The notes under the pieces: model-generated
Seen by the model: the letters and a program-made list of their open reading frames with translations, nothing else
Databases searched by the model: none
What the model was told of the DNA's origin: nothing
Position numbers and translations under genes: made by a program
Shown here: in pieces, positions 1 to 8,409 of the stretch
Layout of the letters: every line of letters begins with the position of its first letter
Numbering within the stretch: position 1 is the first letter of the stretch
NCBI GenBank assembly: GCA_000434055.1
Contig: HF999610.1
Coordinates: 1-57,093, forward strand
Direction: 5' to 3'
DNA length: 57,093 nt
From: Ruminococcus sp. CAG:488
GTDB taxonomy: Bacteria; Bacillota; Clostridia; Oscillospirales; Acutalibacteraceae

Positions 1-57
1 TGCTTTTGCACTGCGAGTGGGCGAAAAAACGTTTTCTGCGCCGAAAGAAGCCGTTTT

Positions 58-1527
58 TTAGTCTTTCTTGGATACTTCTTTGATATACTCTCTGAAGAAA
101 ACTACACTTTCTTTGAGCGCCGAGATCGGGCAACGCTCGTTGGTTGCGTGCGTTGTAAGGAAAAGTTCAACGGAAACATTGAACGGAGCATAACGAAGGA
201 TGTTGTCACAAATCTCTCCGTAACGGTAGGAATCCGTGCCGCCCATTACAAGGTAGGGAGCAACGGCAACATCATTGGGGTGAAGTCCTTCTTCAACCTT
301 TCTTATCGCATTGAATGCCCTGGAATCCGTCGGTGAAAACTTAGTTGCTTCCTTACTGTAGAGACGCTCAACCTCAAGATCTTTATAGCGAACAGCCTTG
401 CGAATGTGCTTTTCAACATCGTCAACCGTATCGCCCGGGAGAGGTCTGAAATTGACCGTGATGCTCGGTCTCTGCGGCAAAACGTTCGGCTCGGGACTTC
501 CCTCACACATCGAGATACTCTGAATCGTTCTGACCATGCTTGCAGATTCGGGAATTGCTTTAAGCACAAGCTTAATAATCGGCTTGAGAAGCCATACATT
601 GCACATTACAACTCTGCCGAGATAGGTTGCCTTTCTGCCGACCGTATCAAAAAGCTCTGTAAGAAACGGGAGCATATGCGACTTAAACTGATGCCTTTCA
701 ACGTCCTTAATTGTATTGGCAAGCTTCGCCATACCGCTGTGCTTTGGAGCTGCCGAAGTGTGACCGCCCTTATCATGAACGGTGAGCTTCATATCCGCAT
801 AGCCTTTTTCGGCAACGCCGACCGCAGCAATATATGTATGAATAAGTCCCTTGACGTCAAGACGAAGAAGTGCGCTTCCCTCATCGAGAACACTGTCAAG
901 ATGAATTCCTCTTGAACGGAGAACCTTAACGATCTCATCCGCACCCGATTCCTTGGAGCAAACGATCTCCTCATTGTGGCCGAAGCAGAGATAAACGTCT
1001 CTTTCCGGCTGGAAGCCCTCCTCCATAAGGGATTCAACCGCCTCCATAACGCAGATAAGATGATTTTTCATGTCAAGAGCGCCTCTGCCCCAGATTATTT
1101 CACCGTCGTTATAGCCGCTGAAAGCATCATGCGTCCAGTCGTCCTCCGTGCCCTCGGCAACAGGGACAACATCCTGATGCGAAAGCAGCGCCATCGGCTC
1201 AAGATCCGGATTCTTGCCCTTCCAGCGATATATAAGGCTCGCCTTTGAGACATTTTCCTTAACCGTATTCTGCTTTATAAGCGGATAGGCTTCATCAAGA
1301 AAAGCGTGAAATTTTTCAAACTCCGACCAGTCTATCTCATCGGGATTGCTTCTTGAAATTGTTTTACACTGAATTGCTTTTGAAAGATGCTCGGCAACCT
1401 TATCCACGTCGATGTCGGCATCCTCGATTTTAACCCCTTCAAACTTTTTCGGCTTGTGAAAAATTGCCCTTATAAGAGTTACAACAATAAAAAGAGCCAA
1501 CAAAGCCAATAAAATTTTCCACCACAT
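58..1527 (-). CDS. M20-family metallopeptidase, membrane anchored
   Basis: 489 residues. Residues 4-23 form one N-terminal membrane anchor; the rest reads as an M20 (ArgE/DapE/carboxypeptidase S-like) zinc hydrolase. Visible metal and catalytic positions are H117-x-D119, the GALDMK segment around D152 and the E186-E187 pair in GHNEE, with later conserved GGTDSYRY and THATNE segments. Family knowledge predicts hydrolysis of N-acyl amino acids or small peptides; the exact substrate cannot be read. The start is an ATG preceded by AGGAGG at good spacing. It is a single gene with its own promoter at 1561-1589. Anchored M20 enzymes of this length resemble the PM20D1/CPS1 group. Function class is firm, substrate unknown. 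Confidence 0.88.
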   Translation of the reverse strand: MWWKILLALLALFIVVTLIRAIFHKPKKFEGVKIEDADIDVDKVAEHLSKAIQCKTISRSNPDEIDWSEFEKFHAFLDEAYPLIKQNTVKENVSKASLIYRWKGKNPDLEPMALLSHQDVVPVAEGTEDDWTHDAFSGYNDGEIIWGRGALDMKNHLICVMEAVESLMEEGFQPERDVYLCFGHNEEIVCSKESGADEIVKVLRSRGIHLDSVLDEGSALLRLDVKGLIHTYIAAVGVAEKGYADMKLTVHDKGGHTSAAPKHSGMAKLANTIKDVERHQFKSHMLPFLTELFDTVGRKATYLGRVVMCNVWLLKPIIKLVLKAIPESASMVRTIQSISMCEGSPEPNVLPQRPSITVNFRPLPGDTVDDVEKHIRKAVRYKDLEVERLYSKEATKFSPTDSRAFNAIRKVEEGLHPNDVAVAPYLVMGGTDSYRYGEICDNILRYAPFNVSVELFLTTHATNERCPISALKESVVFFREYIKEVSKKD

Positions 1528-1560
1528 GATTATGCAATACCTCCTAAAAATACATTGTAG

Positions 1561-1589
1561 ATTTTAGCATAATGACAAAAAATTGTCAA
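1561..1589 (-). promoter_or_regulatory. SigA-type promoter of the M20 peptidase gene
   Basis: On the minus strand TTGACA (1584-1589) is followed by a 17-base spacer and TAAAAT (1561-1566), with a TGC extended -10 just before it. It points to the M20 gene starting at 1527. The -35 overlaps an inverted repeat (TTGACA-ATTTTT-TGTCA), which might be an operator. Seen in sequence; activity is inferred. Confidence 0.75.
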
Positions 1590-1761
1590 TACTACATATC
1601 GTTTTAAAAGTCAAAACAACAGTAAACGGTGTCAAGCAGTCCATTGCATTACATTTTCAGTGTGAGATTGTATAAAACGTCAAAAAACATACTTTTTGGT
1701 ACGATTTAATTTGTTTCTATTAGGCAATTATGCACATAGCACAATTTTAGTTGGGTAAAAG

Positions 1762-1791
1762 TGCACAAATTGAGCATAAATTATTTGTGCA
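1762..1791. promoter_or_regulatory. Operator-like inverted repeat upstream of the 41-codon gene
   Basis: TGCACAAAT (1762-1770) and ATTTGTGCA (1783-1791) are perfect 9-base inverted arms separated by 12 bases. They end six bases before the -35 box at 1798. A further related GCACA-containing stretch lies at about 1730-1745. The placement suits a site for a dimeric regulator acting on the downstream promoter; the regulator is not identified. The rest of 1590-1761 shows no gene. Confidence 0.5.
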
Positions 1792-1797
1792 AAACGC

Positions 1798-1826
1798 TTG
1801 ACAAGTAGATACTTTGGTGCTATAAT
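1798..1826 (+). promoter_or_regulatory. Perfect consensus SigA promoter
   Basis: TTGACA (1798-1803), a 17-base spacer and TATAAT (1821-1826) match the vegetative consensus at every position. It lies 36 bases upstream of a short ATG gene at 1863, so that gene is expected to be strongly transcribed unless repressed through the inverted repeat at 1762-1791. Confidence 0.85.
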
Positions 1827-1862
1827 GTAGTCACAAAAAGAAAAGAAAGGAATGAATGACTT

Positions 1863-1988
1863 ATGACAAACAACATGTACTATGTCGCAGAGGAAAAAAT
1901 ATTAAACGAGATCGCAAATGAAAAGAAGTTTTCATTCCGTGCTATCTTAAAGCTCTTGACAGCAGGCGCTATTTCAAGAAAGTTTTAA
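1863..1988 (+). CDS. 41-residue small protein, unknown function
   Basis: The ATG at 1863 is preceded by AGAAAGGA at 10-12 bases, and a full-consensus promoter lies just upstream. The product starts MTNNMYYVAEEK and ends LLTAGAISRKF: an acidic first half and a basic, partly hydrophobic second half, with no clear membrane helix and no cysteines. I do not recognise the family. It is followed by four small hairpins (1995-2089) and a strong terminator (2120-2172), so it forms a self-contained transcription unit of about 0.33 kb. It could be a regulatory peptide, the leader of a structured RNA or a small toxin-like peptide; none of these is shown. Transcription signals are stronger evidence here than coding evidence. 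Confidence 0.55.
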   Translation: MTNNMYYVAEEKILNEIANEKKFSFRAILKLLTAGAISRKF

Positions 1989-1994
1989 TAGCAT

Positions 1995-2089
1995 CGGCTT
2001 TTGCGAGCCGTTAATATTGAATTTCTCTATGCCCGATTTAACCGCCATGCGGATTGCACCCCGGTAATTACCGGCTCCGAAATATCGGA
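1995..2089 (+). ncRNA. Candidate structured RNA segment (hairpin series)
   Basis: Four compact inverted repeats follow the small gene: CGGCT/AGCCG (1995-2010), CCGC-CAT-GCGG (2042-2052), CCGGTAATTACCGG (2061-2074) and TCCGA-AATA-TCGGA (2076-2089). They lie between a consensus promoter and an intrinsic terminator. I match no known RNA family. It may be the 3' untranslated part of the small-gene mRNA or a small RNA in its own right. Confidence 0.35.
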
Positions 2090-2119
2090 ATTGCGTGACG
2101 GCAAAGGCAGAACTCATAA

Positions 2120-2172
2120 TCACTCGAAAAGGTTTTATTCCCCCCTTCCTTTTCGGGTGATTTTTTATTTTC
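2120..2172 (+). terminator. Rho-independent terminator after the small gene
   Basis: The 13-base arms TCACTCGAAAAGG (2120-2132) and CCTTTTCGGGTGA (2148-2160) pair fully with one G-T wobble and are followed by TTTTTTATTTT. It closes the transcript begun at the 1798 promoter and separates it from marR. Confidence 0.85.
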
Positions 2173-2221
2173 TTTCGGAAACATTACTCAAAAATTCATA
2201 AATTGTTAACAGGCGGAAATA

Positions 2222-2250
2222 TTGACAATTGTTGAACAGTAAACTATAAT
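2222..2250 (+). promoter_or_regulatory. SigA promoter of the marR-ABC exporter operon
   Basis: TTGACA (2222-2227), a 17-base spacer and TATAAT (2245-2250) form a perfect consensus. The -35 region contains GACAATTGTT, a partly palindromic AT-rich element of the kind MarR proteins bind, so autoregulation by the first gene is plausible but inferred. Confidence 0.8.
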
Positions 2251-2287
2251 GTTGAATGTCGTACAAATATAAAAGGGAGTGAATATT

Positions 2288-2746
2288 ATGGAAGAGACAG
2301 TTCACAACGAGCTGCGGTCACTTTCGCATATTATTTACAGATTTATCGAAAACCTGCCGAATAAAAAGAAAATTGAATCCATGACAGGCACAAACGGCTG
2401 TATAATCGGTTATCTTGCTGAGAACAGCGGCCATGATGTTTTTCAAAAGGATATTGAAAAGGCCTTCGGGATAACACGCTCGACCGCTTCAAAGGTGATA
2501 AATCTTATGGAGCAAAAGGGTCTTGTGGAAAGGCAGTCGGTAAGCTGTGACGCACGTCTGAAAAAAATCGTCATGACGGATAAATCCAAGGCTGTATCAC
2601 ACCTTATGGCTGAGGATATGGCCCTCGTTGAAGGTATTCTGACCGAAGGATTCAGCCCCGAGGAAAAGGAAGCCTTGTGTGATTATCTCAAAAGAATGAA
2701 ACAAAATCTTAAAAACTATCATTTAAAGGAAAAGGAGGAATGTTGA
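2288..2746 (+). CDS. MarR-family transcriptional regulator
   Basis: 152 residues from ATG 2288, eight bases after AAAGGGAG; an in-frame GTG at 2279 lies inside the ribosome site and is unlikely. The centre carries a winged helix typical of MarR: FQKDIEKAFGITRSTASKVINLMEQKGLVERQ, shown here in pieces as the recognition helix RSTASKVI and the wing VSCDARLKKIVMT. Both ends are helical for dimerisation. It is the first gene of an operon with two ABC exporter genes (1 base before the next start), the classic layout in which MarR represses an efflux pump and is released by its ligand. The ligand cannot be predicted. Confidence 0.9.
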   Translation: MEETVHNELRSLSHIIYRFIENLPNKKKIESMTGTNGCIIGYLAENSGHDVFQKDIEKAFGITRSTASKVINLMEQKGLVERQSVSCDARLKKIVMTDKSKAVSHLMAEDMALVEGILTEGFSPEEKEALCDYLKRMKQNLKNYHLKEKEEC

Positions 2747-2747
2747 T

Positions 2748-4496
2748 ATGCATATGGTAAAAAGACTAATGCAATGTATCCGTGAATACAAGCTGCCGTC
2801 TCTGCTCAGTCCTCTGTTTATCACGGGCGAAGTCGTTATCGAGTGCTTTATACCTTTTATAACGGCTCAGCTCATTGACAGCATTGAAGCAGGACGCGGC
2901 ATGGATGTAATAACTCAATACGGCATCAAGCTTGTGATTCTCGCAATTTGCTCGCTTATGTGCGGCGCACTTGCAGGACATTTCTGCGCCGTAGCCTCGT
3001 GCGGATTTGCAAAAAATCTCCGTCACGATCTTTTCTATGCGGTTCAGAACTATTCATTTTCAAACATTGACAAATTTTCGTCGTCAAGCCTCGTTACAAG
3101 ACTCACGACCGATGTAACAAACGTTCAGAACTCATACATGATGATAATAAGAACGGCAATAAGAAGCCCGTTGATGCTTGTTTTTTCAATTGTTATGACA
3201 ATCAAGCTCAGCCCGAGACTGACAACAGCATTCGTTGCTCTTATTCCGTTTCTTGCAATCGGACTCGTGCTGATGATAAAGATGGTAATGCCGCTTTTCA
3301 AGCGAATATTCAAGCGTTACGATGCGATGAATAATTCCGTTCAGGAAAATGTTGCAAGTATCAGAGCGGTCAAATCATTTGTTCGTGAGGATTTTGAAAA
3401 CCGTAAATTCTCTGTCGCTTCCGACAATGTTTGTAACGATTTTACTAAGGCCGAGAAGCTTATGGCACTCACCAATCCCCTTGTCAGCGCCGCAATTTAC
3501 GTTATCATGCTCATAGTATTCTATTTCGGAGCGAAGATAATTGTTACATCGGGCGGCACTGAGCTTCAGGTCGGCGGTCTTTCGTCAATTTTAACCTACG
3601 GTATGCAGGTTCTGATGAGCCTTCTCATGGTTTCCATGACGCTTGTTATGATTTCCATGTCATTCGCTTCGGCGGGCCGTATCGTCGAGGTTCTCGAAGA
3701 AGGCAGCACGATCAAAAATCCGACGAATGCCGTTTGCAAAGTTGAGGACGGATCGATTGACTTTGAAAATGTTGATTTCGCTTATTCAAAAAAGCAGGAG
3801 GTCAATACTCTGCGAAATATAAGCTTCCACATCAACTCAGGAGAAACGATAGGCATAATCGGCGGAACGGGAAGCAGTAAATCAACGCTTATCCAGCTCA
3901 TTCCGAGACTTTACGACGTTACAAAAGGAAGCGTTAAGGTCGGCGGAATTGATGTCAGAAAATATGACATCAAGACTCTGCGTGATGCGGTTTCCGTTGT
4001 GCTTCAGAAGAATGTTCTTTTCTCGGGAACGATAAAAGAAAATCTTCGCTGGGGCGATAAAAACGCAACCGACGAGGATATAATCAGAGTCTGCAAGCTC
4101 GCTCAGGCAGACGAATTCATCGAGCAGATGCCAGACAAATACGACACCTATATCGAGCGTGGCGGCGCAAATGTCTCCGGCGGACAGAAGCAGAGACTTT
4201 GCATTGCAAGAGCCTTGCTCAAAAAGCCGAAAATTCTTATTCTCGACGACTCCACCAGCGCCGTTGATACAAAGACAGACGCAATGATAAGAAAAGCTTT
4301 CCGTGAAGAAATTCCAGATACAACCAAGCTGATCATCGCTCAACGCATCTCCTCGGTTCAGGACGCCGACAGAATAATCGTCCTCAACAACGGTGAGGTC
4401 AACGGAATCGGCACCCATGACGAACTTATGGAGAACAACGAAATTTACCGTGAGGTATTTGAATCTCAGACAAAGGCAGGTGATTTTGATGAGTAA
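2748..4496 (+). CDS. ABC multidrug-type exporter half-transporter A (degenerate NBD)
   Basis: 582 residues: a six-helix exporter membrane domain (about 1-310) then a nucleotide-binding domain. The P-loop reads GGTGSSKST, the signature is VSGGQ and the Walker B is ILILDDSTSAVD, in which the usual catalytic glutamate is aspartate. In heterodimeric exporters such as BmrCD or TM287/288 one subunit has this substitution and forms the non-hydrolysing site. It lies directly after marR and overlaps the next gene by 8 bases, so the two halves are translationally coupled. The substrate is unknown; drug or lipid-like compounds are typical for the family. Confidence 0.9.
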   Translation: MHMVKRLMQCIREYKLPSLLSPLFITGEVVIECFIPFITAQLIDSIEAGRGMDVITQYGIKLVILAICSLMCGALAGHFCAVASCGFAKNLRHDLFYAVQNYSFSNIDKFSSSSLVTRLTTDVTNVQNSYMMIIRTAIRSPLMLVFSIVMTIKLSPRLTTAFVALIPFLAIGLVLMIKMVMPLFKRIFKRYDAMNNSVQENVASIRAVKSFVREDFENRKFSVASDNVCNDFTKAEKLMALTNPLVSAAIYVIMLIVFYFGAKIIVTSGGTELQVGGLSSILTYGMQVLMSLLMVSMTLVMISMSFASAGRIVEVLEEGSTIKNPTNAVCKVEDGSIDFENVDFAYSKKQEVNTLRNISFHINSGETIGIIGGTGSSKSTLIQLIPRLYDVTKGSVKVGGIDVRKYDIKTLRDAVSVVLQKNVLFSGTIKENLRWGDKNATDEDIIRVCKLAQADEFIEQMPDKYDTYIERGGANVSGGQKQRLCIARALLKKPKILILDDSTSAVDTKTDAMIRKAFREEIPDTTKLIIAQRISSVQDADRIIVLNNGEVNGIGTHDELMENNEIYREVFESQTKAGDFDE

Positions 4497-6423
4497 TCCG
4501 ATGCCGAAAGGGAAAAAAGCTCCGATGATGGGAATGAAATCCGGAGCAAAAAAAGGAACGTTTAAAAGACTTCTGAAAATGCTTTTCAGCGAGTACAAAT
4601 CCCCGCTCATCGCGGTTGTTGTTTGCATAATTCTTTCCACGCTTGCTTCAACCACTTCAAATCTGTTTCTTAACAACTTCATTGTTGAGATAGAAAAAGG
4701 AATAAAAACGGGGTGGGATGCGGCACTGCCGAATATCGTCAAAATCATTGCGACAATGGGCTGCATTTATCTTGTGGGCGTTGTAGCTTCTTTCTTCCAT
4801 GCAAGAATAATGGCAATTGTTACGCAGGGCTTTCTCAACAAAACCCGTAAGACAATGTTCCGTAAGATGGAAAAGCTACCGATAAAATACTTCGATACAC
4901 ATCCGCACGGAGATATAATGTCCTACTACACGAACGACATTGACACCCTTCGACAGCTTGTTTCGCAGGCGATGCCGGCTCTCATTCAGTCGGCACTGAC
5001 AATTATCATTCTTGTAGCTTACATGCTTTATCTGAGCGTTTGGATGACCCTTATTGTTTTCGGCGCAGTAGGACTGATGATGATAGTCGTTAAAATTGTC
5101 GGCGGCAATTCGGCAAAATTTTTCGTCCGTCAGCAGAAGGCTCTCGGCAAAACAGAGGGCTTCATCGAGGAAATGATGAGCGGACAGAAGGTCGTCAAGG
5201 TCTTTAACCATGAGCAGGAGAGCTGCAAGGATTTTGACAGAATAAACGGCGAGCTTTTTAAAGAAGCCTCAAAGGCTAACAGCTTTGCAAATATTCTTAT
5301 GCCTATCATGGGCAATATAGGTAATATTCTCTATGTTTGCATCGCTTTCATCGGCGGACTTCTTATTCTCTCGCCGAATGCTCACAATCTTTCATTCTCG
5401 GGTCAGGTTCTCGGCATTGCCGTTGTTGTTCCTTTTCTGAACATGACAAGACAGTTTACGAACAACATCAGCCAGATTTCCCAGCACATCAACAGCATCG
5501 TTATGGCTCTTGCGGGTGCGGACAGAATATTTGACCTCATGGACGAAAAGCCCGAGGTTGATGACGGCTATGTTACACTCGTCAATGCAAAAGAGATTGA
5601 CGGCAAACTCATTGAGTGTAAGGAACGCACGGGAACATGGGCATGGAAACACCCCCACGAGGACGGAAGCGTTACCTATACAAAGCTCATGGGCGACGTT
5701 CGCATGGAGCATATGGACTTCGGCTATGACCCGAATAAAATTGTTCTCCATGATATTTCGCTCTTCGCCGAACCGGGCCAGAAGGTCGCCTTTGTCGGTG
5801 CAACGGGTGCAGGCAAAACAACTATAACAAACCTTATCAACCGTTTCTATGACGTTGCCGACGGCAAAATACGTTATGACGGAATTAACATCAATAAAAT
5901 TAAAAAAGACGATCTTCGTCATTCGCTCGGAATCGTTCTTCAGGAAACCAATCTTTTCACCGGCACGGTTATGGAAAATATCCGTTACGGCAAGCTTGAC
6001 GCAACAGACGGTGAATGTATTGCGGCGGCAAAGCTCGCCAATGCCGACGAATTCATCCGTATGCTTCCCGACGGCTACAACACCATGCTGACAGCCAACG
6101 GCGGAAATCTTTCACAGGGTCAGCGCCAGCTTATTGCAATCGCGAGGGCCGCAGTTGCAGATCCTCCCGTTATGATTCTCGACGAGGCTACGTCTTCAAT
6201 TGATACAAGAACCGAAGCAATCGTTCAAAAAGGCATGGACGCTCTGATGAAGGGCAGAACCGTATTTGTTATTGCTCACAGGCTCTCGACAATTCAGAAT
6301 TCAGATGTTATAATGGTACTTGAACACGGACGGATAATCGAGCGAGGCAACCATGACGATCTTATCGCCGCTCAGGGCAGATATTATCAGCTTTATACGG
6401 GCTCGTTTGATAAAGAAGAATAA
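4489..6423 (+). CDS. ABC multidrug-type exporter half-transporter B (catalytic NBD)
   Basis: 644 residues from the ATG at 4489, which overlaps the end of the preceding gene; a longer frame reaching back to 4393 lies inside that gene and is not credible. A basic, Met/Gly/Lys-rich N-terminus precedes six membrane helices. The nucleotide-binding domain has a canonical P-loop (GATGAGKTT), signature LSQGQ and Walker B VMILDEATSSID with intact glutamate. Between the membrane and ATPase domains is an extra segment rich in Trp, Lys and Glu (around ERTGTWAWKHPHEDG). It supplies the active glutamate missing from its partner and should form the heterodimeric pump with it. Confidence 0.9.
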   Translation: MSNPMPKGKKAPMMGMKSGAKKGTFKRLLKMLFSEYKSPLIAVVVCIILSTLASTTSNLFLNNFIVEIEKGIKTGWDAALPNIVKIIATMGCIYLVGVVASFFHARIMAIVTQGFLNKTRKTMFRKMEKLPIKYFDTHPHGDIMSYYTNDIDTLRQLVSQAMPALIQSALTIIILVAYMLYLSVWMTLIVFGAVGLMMIVVKIVGGNSAKFFVRQQKALGKTEGFIEEMMSGQKVVKVFNHEQESCKDFDRINGELFKEASKANSFANILMPIMGNIGNILYVCIAFIGGLLILSPNAHNLSFSGQVLGIAVVVPFLNMTRQFTNNISQISQHINSIVMALAGADRIFDLMDEKPEVDDGYVTLVNAKEIDGKLIECKERTGTWAWKHPHEDGSVTYTKLMGDVRMEHMDFGYDPNKIVLHDISLFAEPGQKVAFVGATGAGKTTITNLINRFYDVADGKIRYDGININKIKKDDLRHSLGIVLQETNLFTGTVMENIRYGKLDATDGECIAAAKLANADEFIRMLPDGYNTMLTANGGNLSQGQRQLIAIARAAVADPPVMILDEATSSIDTRTEAIVQKGMDALMKGRTVFVIAHRLSTIQNSDVIMVLEHGRIIERGNHDDLIAAQGRYYQLYTGSFDKEE

Positions 6424-6493
6424 CGTCCTGCAAATCAGCAAAAACTAACCGTGATTTCACTTTAAGACAACATCGCACAAATGAGGAGTTATT

Positions 6494-7297
6494 ATGGCTT
6501 TGGTATATGCTGTGCTCAGCGCACTTGTGGATTTTCTCATAACGTATTTCAAGGGATTTGTTAAAGGCTTCGGAGATATTTGGAAACCGCTCTTGCTGTT
6601 TCCTTTGATTTATGTTTGCTTTTTATTGCTTCATCTCGGCATTTTCTGCCTTTATTCTTTCACAACGGATAAGGTCTACACCAGCAACATTCACAATTCA
6701 TACCGAAGATTCATGCTCTCAAGCATCAATCTTTTCCTTAAAACCGCAAAGGTTCACGTTCATGTCGAAGGCAAGGAGCTTGTTCCGAACGACGGACAGT
6801 TTTTGCTCGTCTGCAATCATATTTCAACATTTGACCCGATGATTACAATAACAGCTTTGGCTGATAAAAACCTTGCCTTTGTTGCCAAAAAGGAGATTTT
6901 CGGTATATTTGCCGCAGGAAAATATCTTGCAAAATCCGGATGTATCGGTCTTGACAGAGAGAACAACCGTGAGGCGGTCAAGGCAATAAACCGAGCGGCG
7001 GACAATATCAAAAACGGCGTGTGTGCAATGGGGATTTACCCCGAGGGCTACGTAAATAAAAAACCGGGCACGTTGCTCCCGTTCAGAAACGGCGCGTTTA
7101 AAATCGCCAAGAAAGCGAAAGTCCCGATTGTGGTTTCTGTTGTGAAAAATACGAGAGAAGCTAACAAAAATATGTTTCGGCGTCATTCAGATGTCTATCT
7201 GAAAATTCTCGAAGTGATTCCCTATGAAAAATTTTCCGACCTCAAAACAAATGAGATCGGCGAGACGGTTTATAAAATGATGGTCAATGAAATCTGA
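6494..7297 (+). CDS. PlsC-type lysophospholipid/1-acylglycerol-3-phosphate acyltransferase
   Basis: 267 residues. A hydrophobic N-terminal third (about 1-60) is followed by an acyltransferase core with the catalytic NHxxxxD box (NHISTFD) and a YPEGYVNK substrate-binding box, where many relatives have PEGTR. Family knowledge gives acyl transfer to the sn-2 position of a lysophospholipid at the membrane. It begins 70 bases after the ABC pair with a GAGGAG ribosome site and may be part of the same transcript. Together with an exporter it could relate to lipid remodelling, but that link is only positional. Confidence 0.85.
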   Translation: MALVYAVLSALVDFLITYFKGFVKGFGDIWKPLLLFPLIYVCFLLLHLGIFCLYSFTTDKVYTSNIHNSYRRFMLSSINLFLKTAKVHVHVEGKELVPNDGQFLLVCNHISTFDPMITITALADKNLAFVAKKEIFGIFAAGKYLAKSGCIGLDRENNREAVKAINRAADNIKNGVCAMGIYPEGYVNKKPGTLLPFRNGAFKIAKKAKVPIVVSVVKNTREANKNMFRRHSDVYLKILEVIPYEKFSDLKTNEIGETVYKMMVNEI

Positions 7298-7309
7298 GGA
7301 GCGATAACT

Positions 7310-8014
7310 ATGTTTAAAGAAGATTCGGAAAAACAAATCAAAGAGGCCTATCCCTATAGGCTTGAGCTTCATGCACATACCTCCCCTGCCAGCCGTTGCT
7401 CGCAGGTAAAGCCCGAGGATGTTGTCACGATTTTTCATAATGCCGGCTATGACGGAATTGCCATAACAAATCATTTTTTCCCAAGACCCGAAATACCCGA
7501 TTTTCTTGATATTTACCGCTCTGATTATCTCAAAGCACTTGAAACAGGCGACAAGCTCGGCATGAAGGTTTATCTCGGCGCAGAGCTGAGATTTCCGAGC
7601 CAAAATGATAATGACTATCTTCTTTTCGACTTTGAGCTTTCGCAGCTTGAGGAGATGTATTCCTATATGACGGGAACGCTTGAAAATTTTGTCGAAAACT
7701 TTAAGACAAATGATATGTTTCTTTTACAGGCTCATCCGTTCAGAGACGGAATGAAGCTCGGATTTGAAAACTATCTTGACGGCGTTGAGGTTTTCAACAT
7801 GCATCCCAATCACAACTCGAGGGTTGCCCTCGCAGAAAAATATGCAAGAGAACACGGCAAAATCGCCACAGCAGGAACGGATTATCACCACATCGGCCAT
7901 GATAATCTTTGCGCCACAAGAGCACCGTACCTCCCCGGAAACGAGCACGAACTCGTCTCCCTCCTCCAAAGCAACGACTTCGTTTTCCAAGTCGGCGAAC
8001 ATTTTATAGTATAA
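7310..8014 (+). CDS. PHP-domain metal-dependent phosphoesterase
   Basis: 234 residues. The N-terminus carries the PHP signature ELHAHTSPAS with the metal-binding HxH, followed by GYDGIAITNHF; later histidines and acids occur in QAHPFRD, MHPNHNS and AGTDYHHIGH, as expected for the trinuclear metal site. PHP proteins hydrolyse phosphate esters such as histidinol phosphate or short nucleotides; the N-terminal order here resembles the YciV/YcdX-like stand-alone group. It follows the acyltransferase by 12 bases and is the last gene before the terminator at 8050. Substrate unknown. Confidence 0.85.
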   Translation: MFKEDSEKQIKEAYPYRLELHAHTSPASRCSQVKPEDVVTIFHNAGYDGIAITNHFFPRPEIPDFLDIYRSDYLKALETGDKLGMKVYLGAELRFPSQNDNDYLLFDFELSQLEEMYSYMTGTLENFVENFKTNDMFLLQAHPFRDGMKLGFENYLDGVEVFNMHPNHNSRVALAEKYAREHGKIATAGTDYHHIGHDNLCATRAPYLPGNEHELVSLLQSNDFVFQVGEHFIV

Positions 8015-8049
8015 TCGCTTGAATTAAAATTGAACAAAACAAAAAGCTC

Positions 8050-8079
8050 AACCGCCTCCGATAACGGAAGCGGTTTTTT
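8050..8079 (+). terminator. Rho-independent terminator after the PHP gene
   Basis: AACCGCCTCCG (8050-8060), loop ATAA, CGGAAGCGGTT (8065-8075) and a run of six T. It ends the marR-ABC-acyltransferase-PHP operon. Confidence 0.85.
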
Positions 8080-8133
8080 GTGCCACAGTTTGCGGCTCGG
8101 CATATTCTGTTAATAGGCAAAAGCCAAAAAACA

Positions 8134-8158
8134 ACCCGGCAAAATATATTCGTCGGGT
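8134..8158 (+). promoter_or_regulatory. Leader hairpin next to the cotJA ribosome site
   Basis: ACCCGGC (8134-8140) pairs with GTCGGGT (8152-8158), with one G-T wobble, and ends two bases before AAGGAG. A hairpin this close to the ribosome site could modulate cotJA translation. No convincing SigE promoter was found in the 130 bases upstream. Confidence 0.3.
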
Positions 8159-8175
8159 AAAAGGAGTTAACTAAA

Positions 8176-8409
8176 TTGAACAACTATCCATATGAACGCT
8201 CCGCTATGGCGCCCATGGGATTTGCAAAGAGTCTTTCATCGCCAATGCAAACGGGTTTCACATCGGCTTTACCCGAAAACCCTGTTGCAACAATGGCATA
8301 CGTTCCGTTTCAAACTGACGCGACCGTTTATGATGAGATGAAAGCTCTCAGAGCAGGTACACTTTTCCCCGTACTCGACAAGCCCTTCAAGGGTCGTGGT
8401 ATGAGATGA
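8176..8409 (+). CDS. cotJA: Spore coat-associated protein CotJA
   Basis: 77 residues starting at a TTG nine bases after AAGGAG; the first in-frame methionine is ten residues further on, so TTG is preferred. The C-terminal part (VPFQ near the middle, YDEMKALRAGTLFPVLDKPF) is the conserved CotJA segment. In Bacillus the cotJ operon is made in the mother cell under SigE, and its products sit in the inner coat. The ATGA overlap with the next gene shows coupling to cotJB. It marks the organism as a spore former. Confidence 0.9.
   Translation: MNNYPYERSAMAPMGFAKSLSSPMQTGFTSALPENPVATMAYVPFQTDATVYDEMKALRAGTLFPVLDKPFKGRGMR

Noticed and set aside
2001..2201. 66-codon plus-strand frame after the small gene
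   Set aside because: It runs through the hairpin series and the terminator stem, which is not expected of a real gene.
4393..4488. Upstream extension of the second ABC gene
   Set aside because: Those codons lie inside the first ABC gene; the ATG at 4489 has a ribosome site and a normal N-terminus.
3882..4766. 294-codon minus-strand frame across the ABC exporter genes
   Set aside because: Antisense to two well-supported genes with clear motifs; no family features and no ribosome site.
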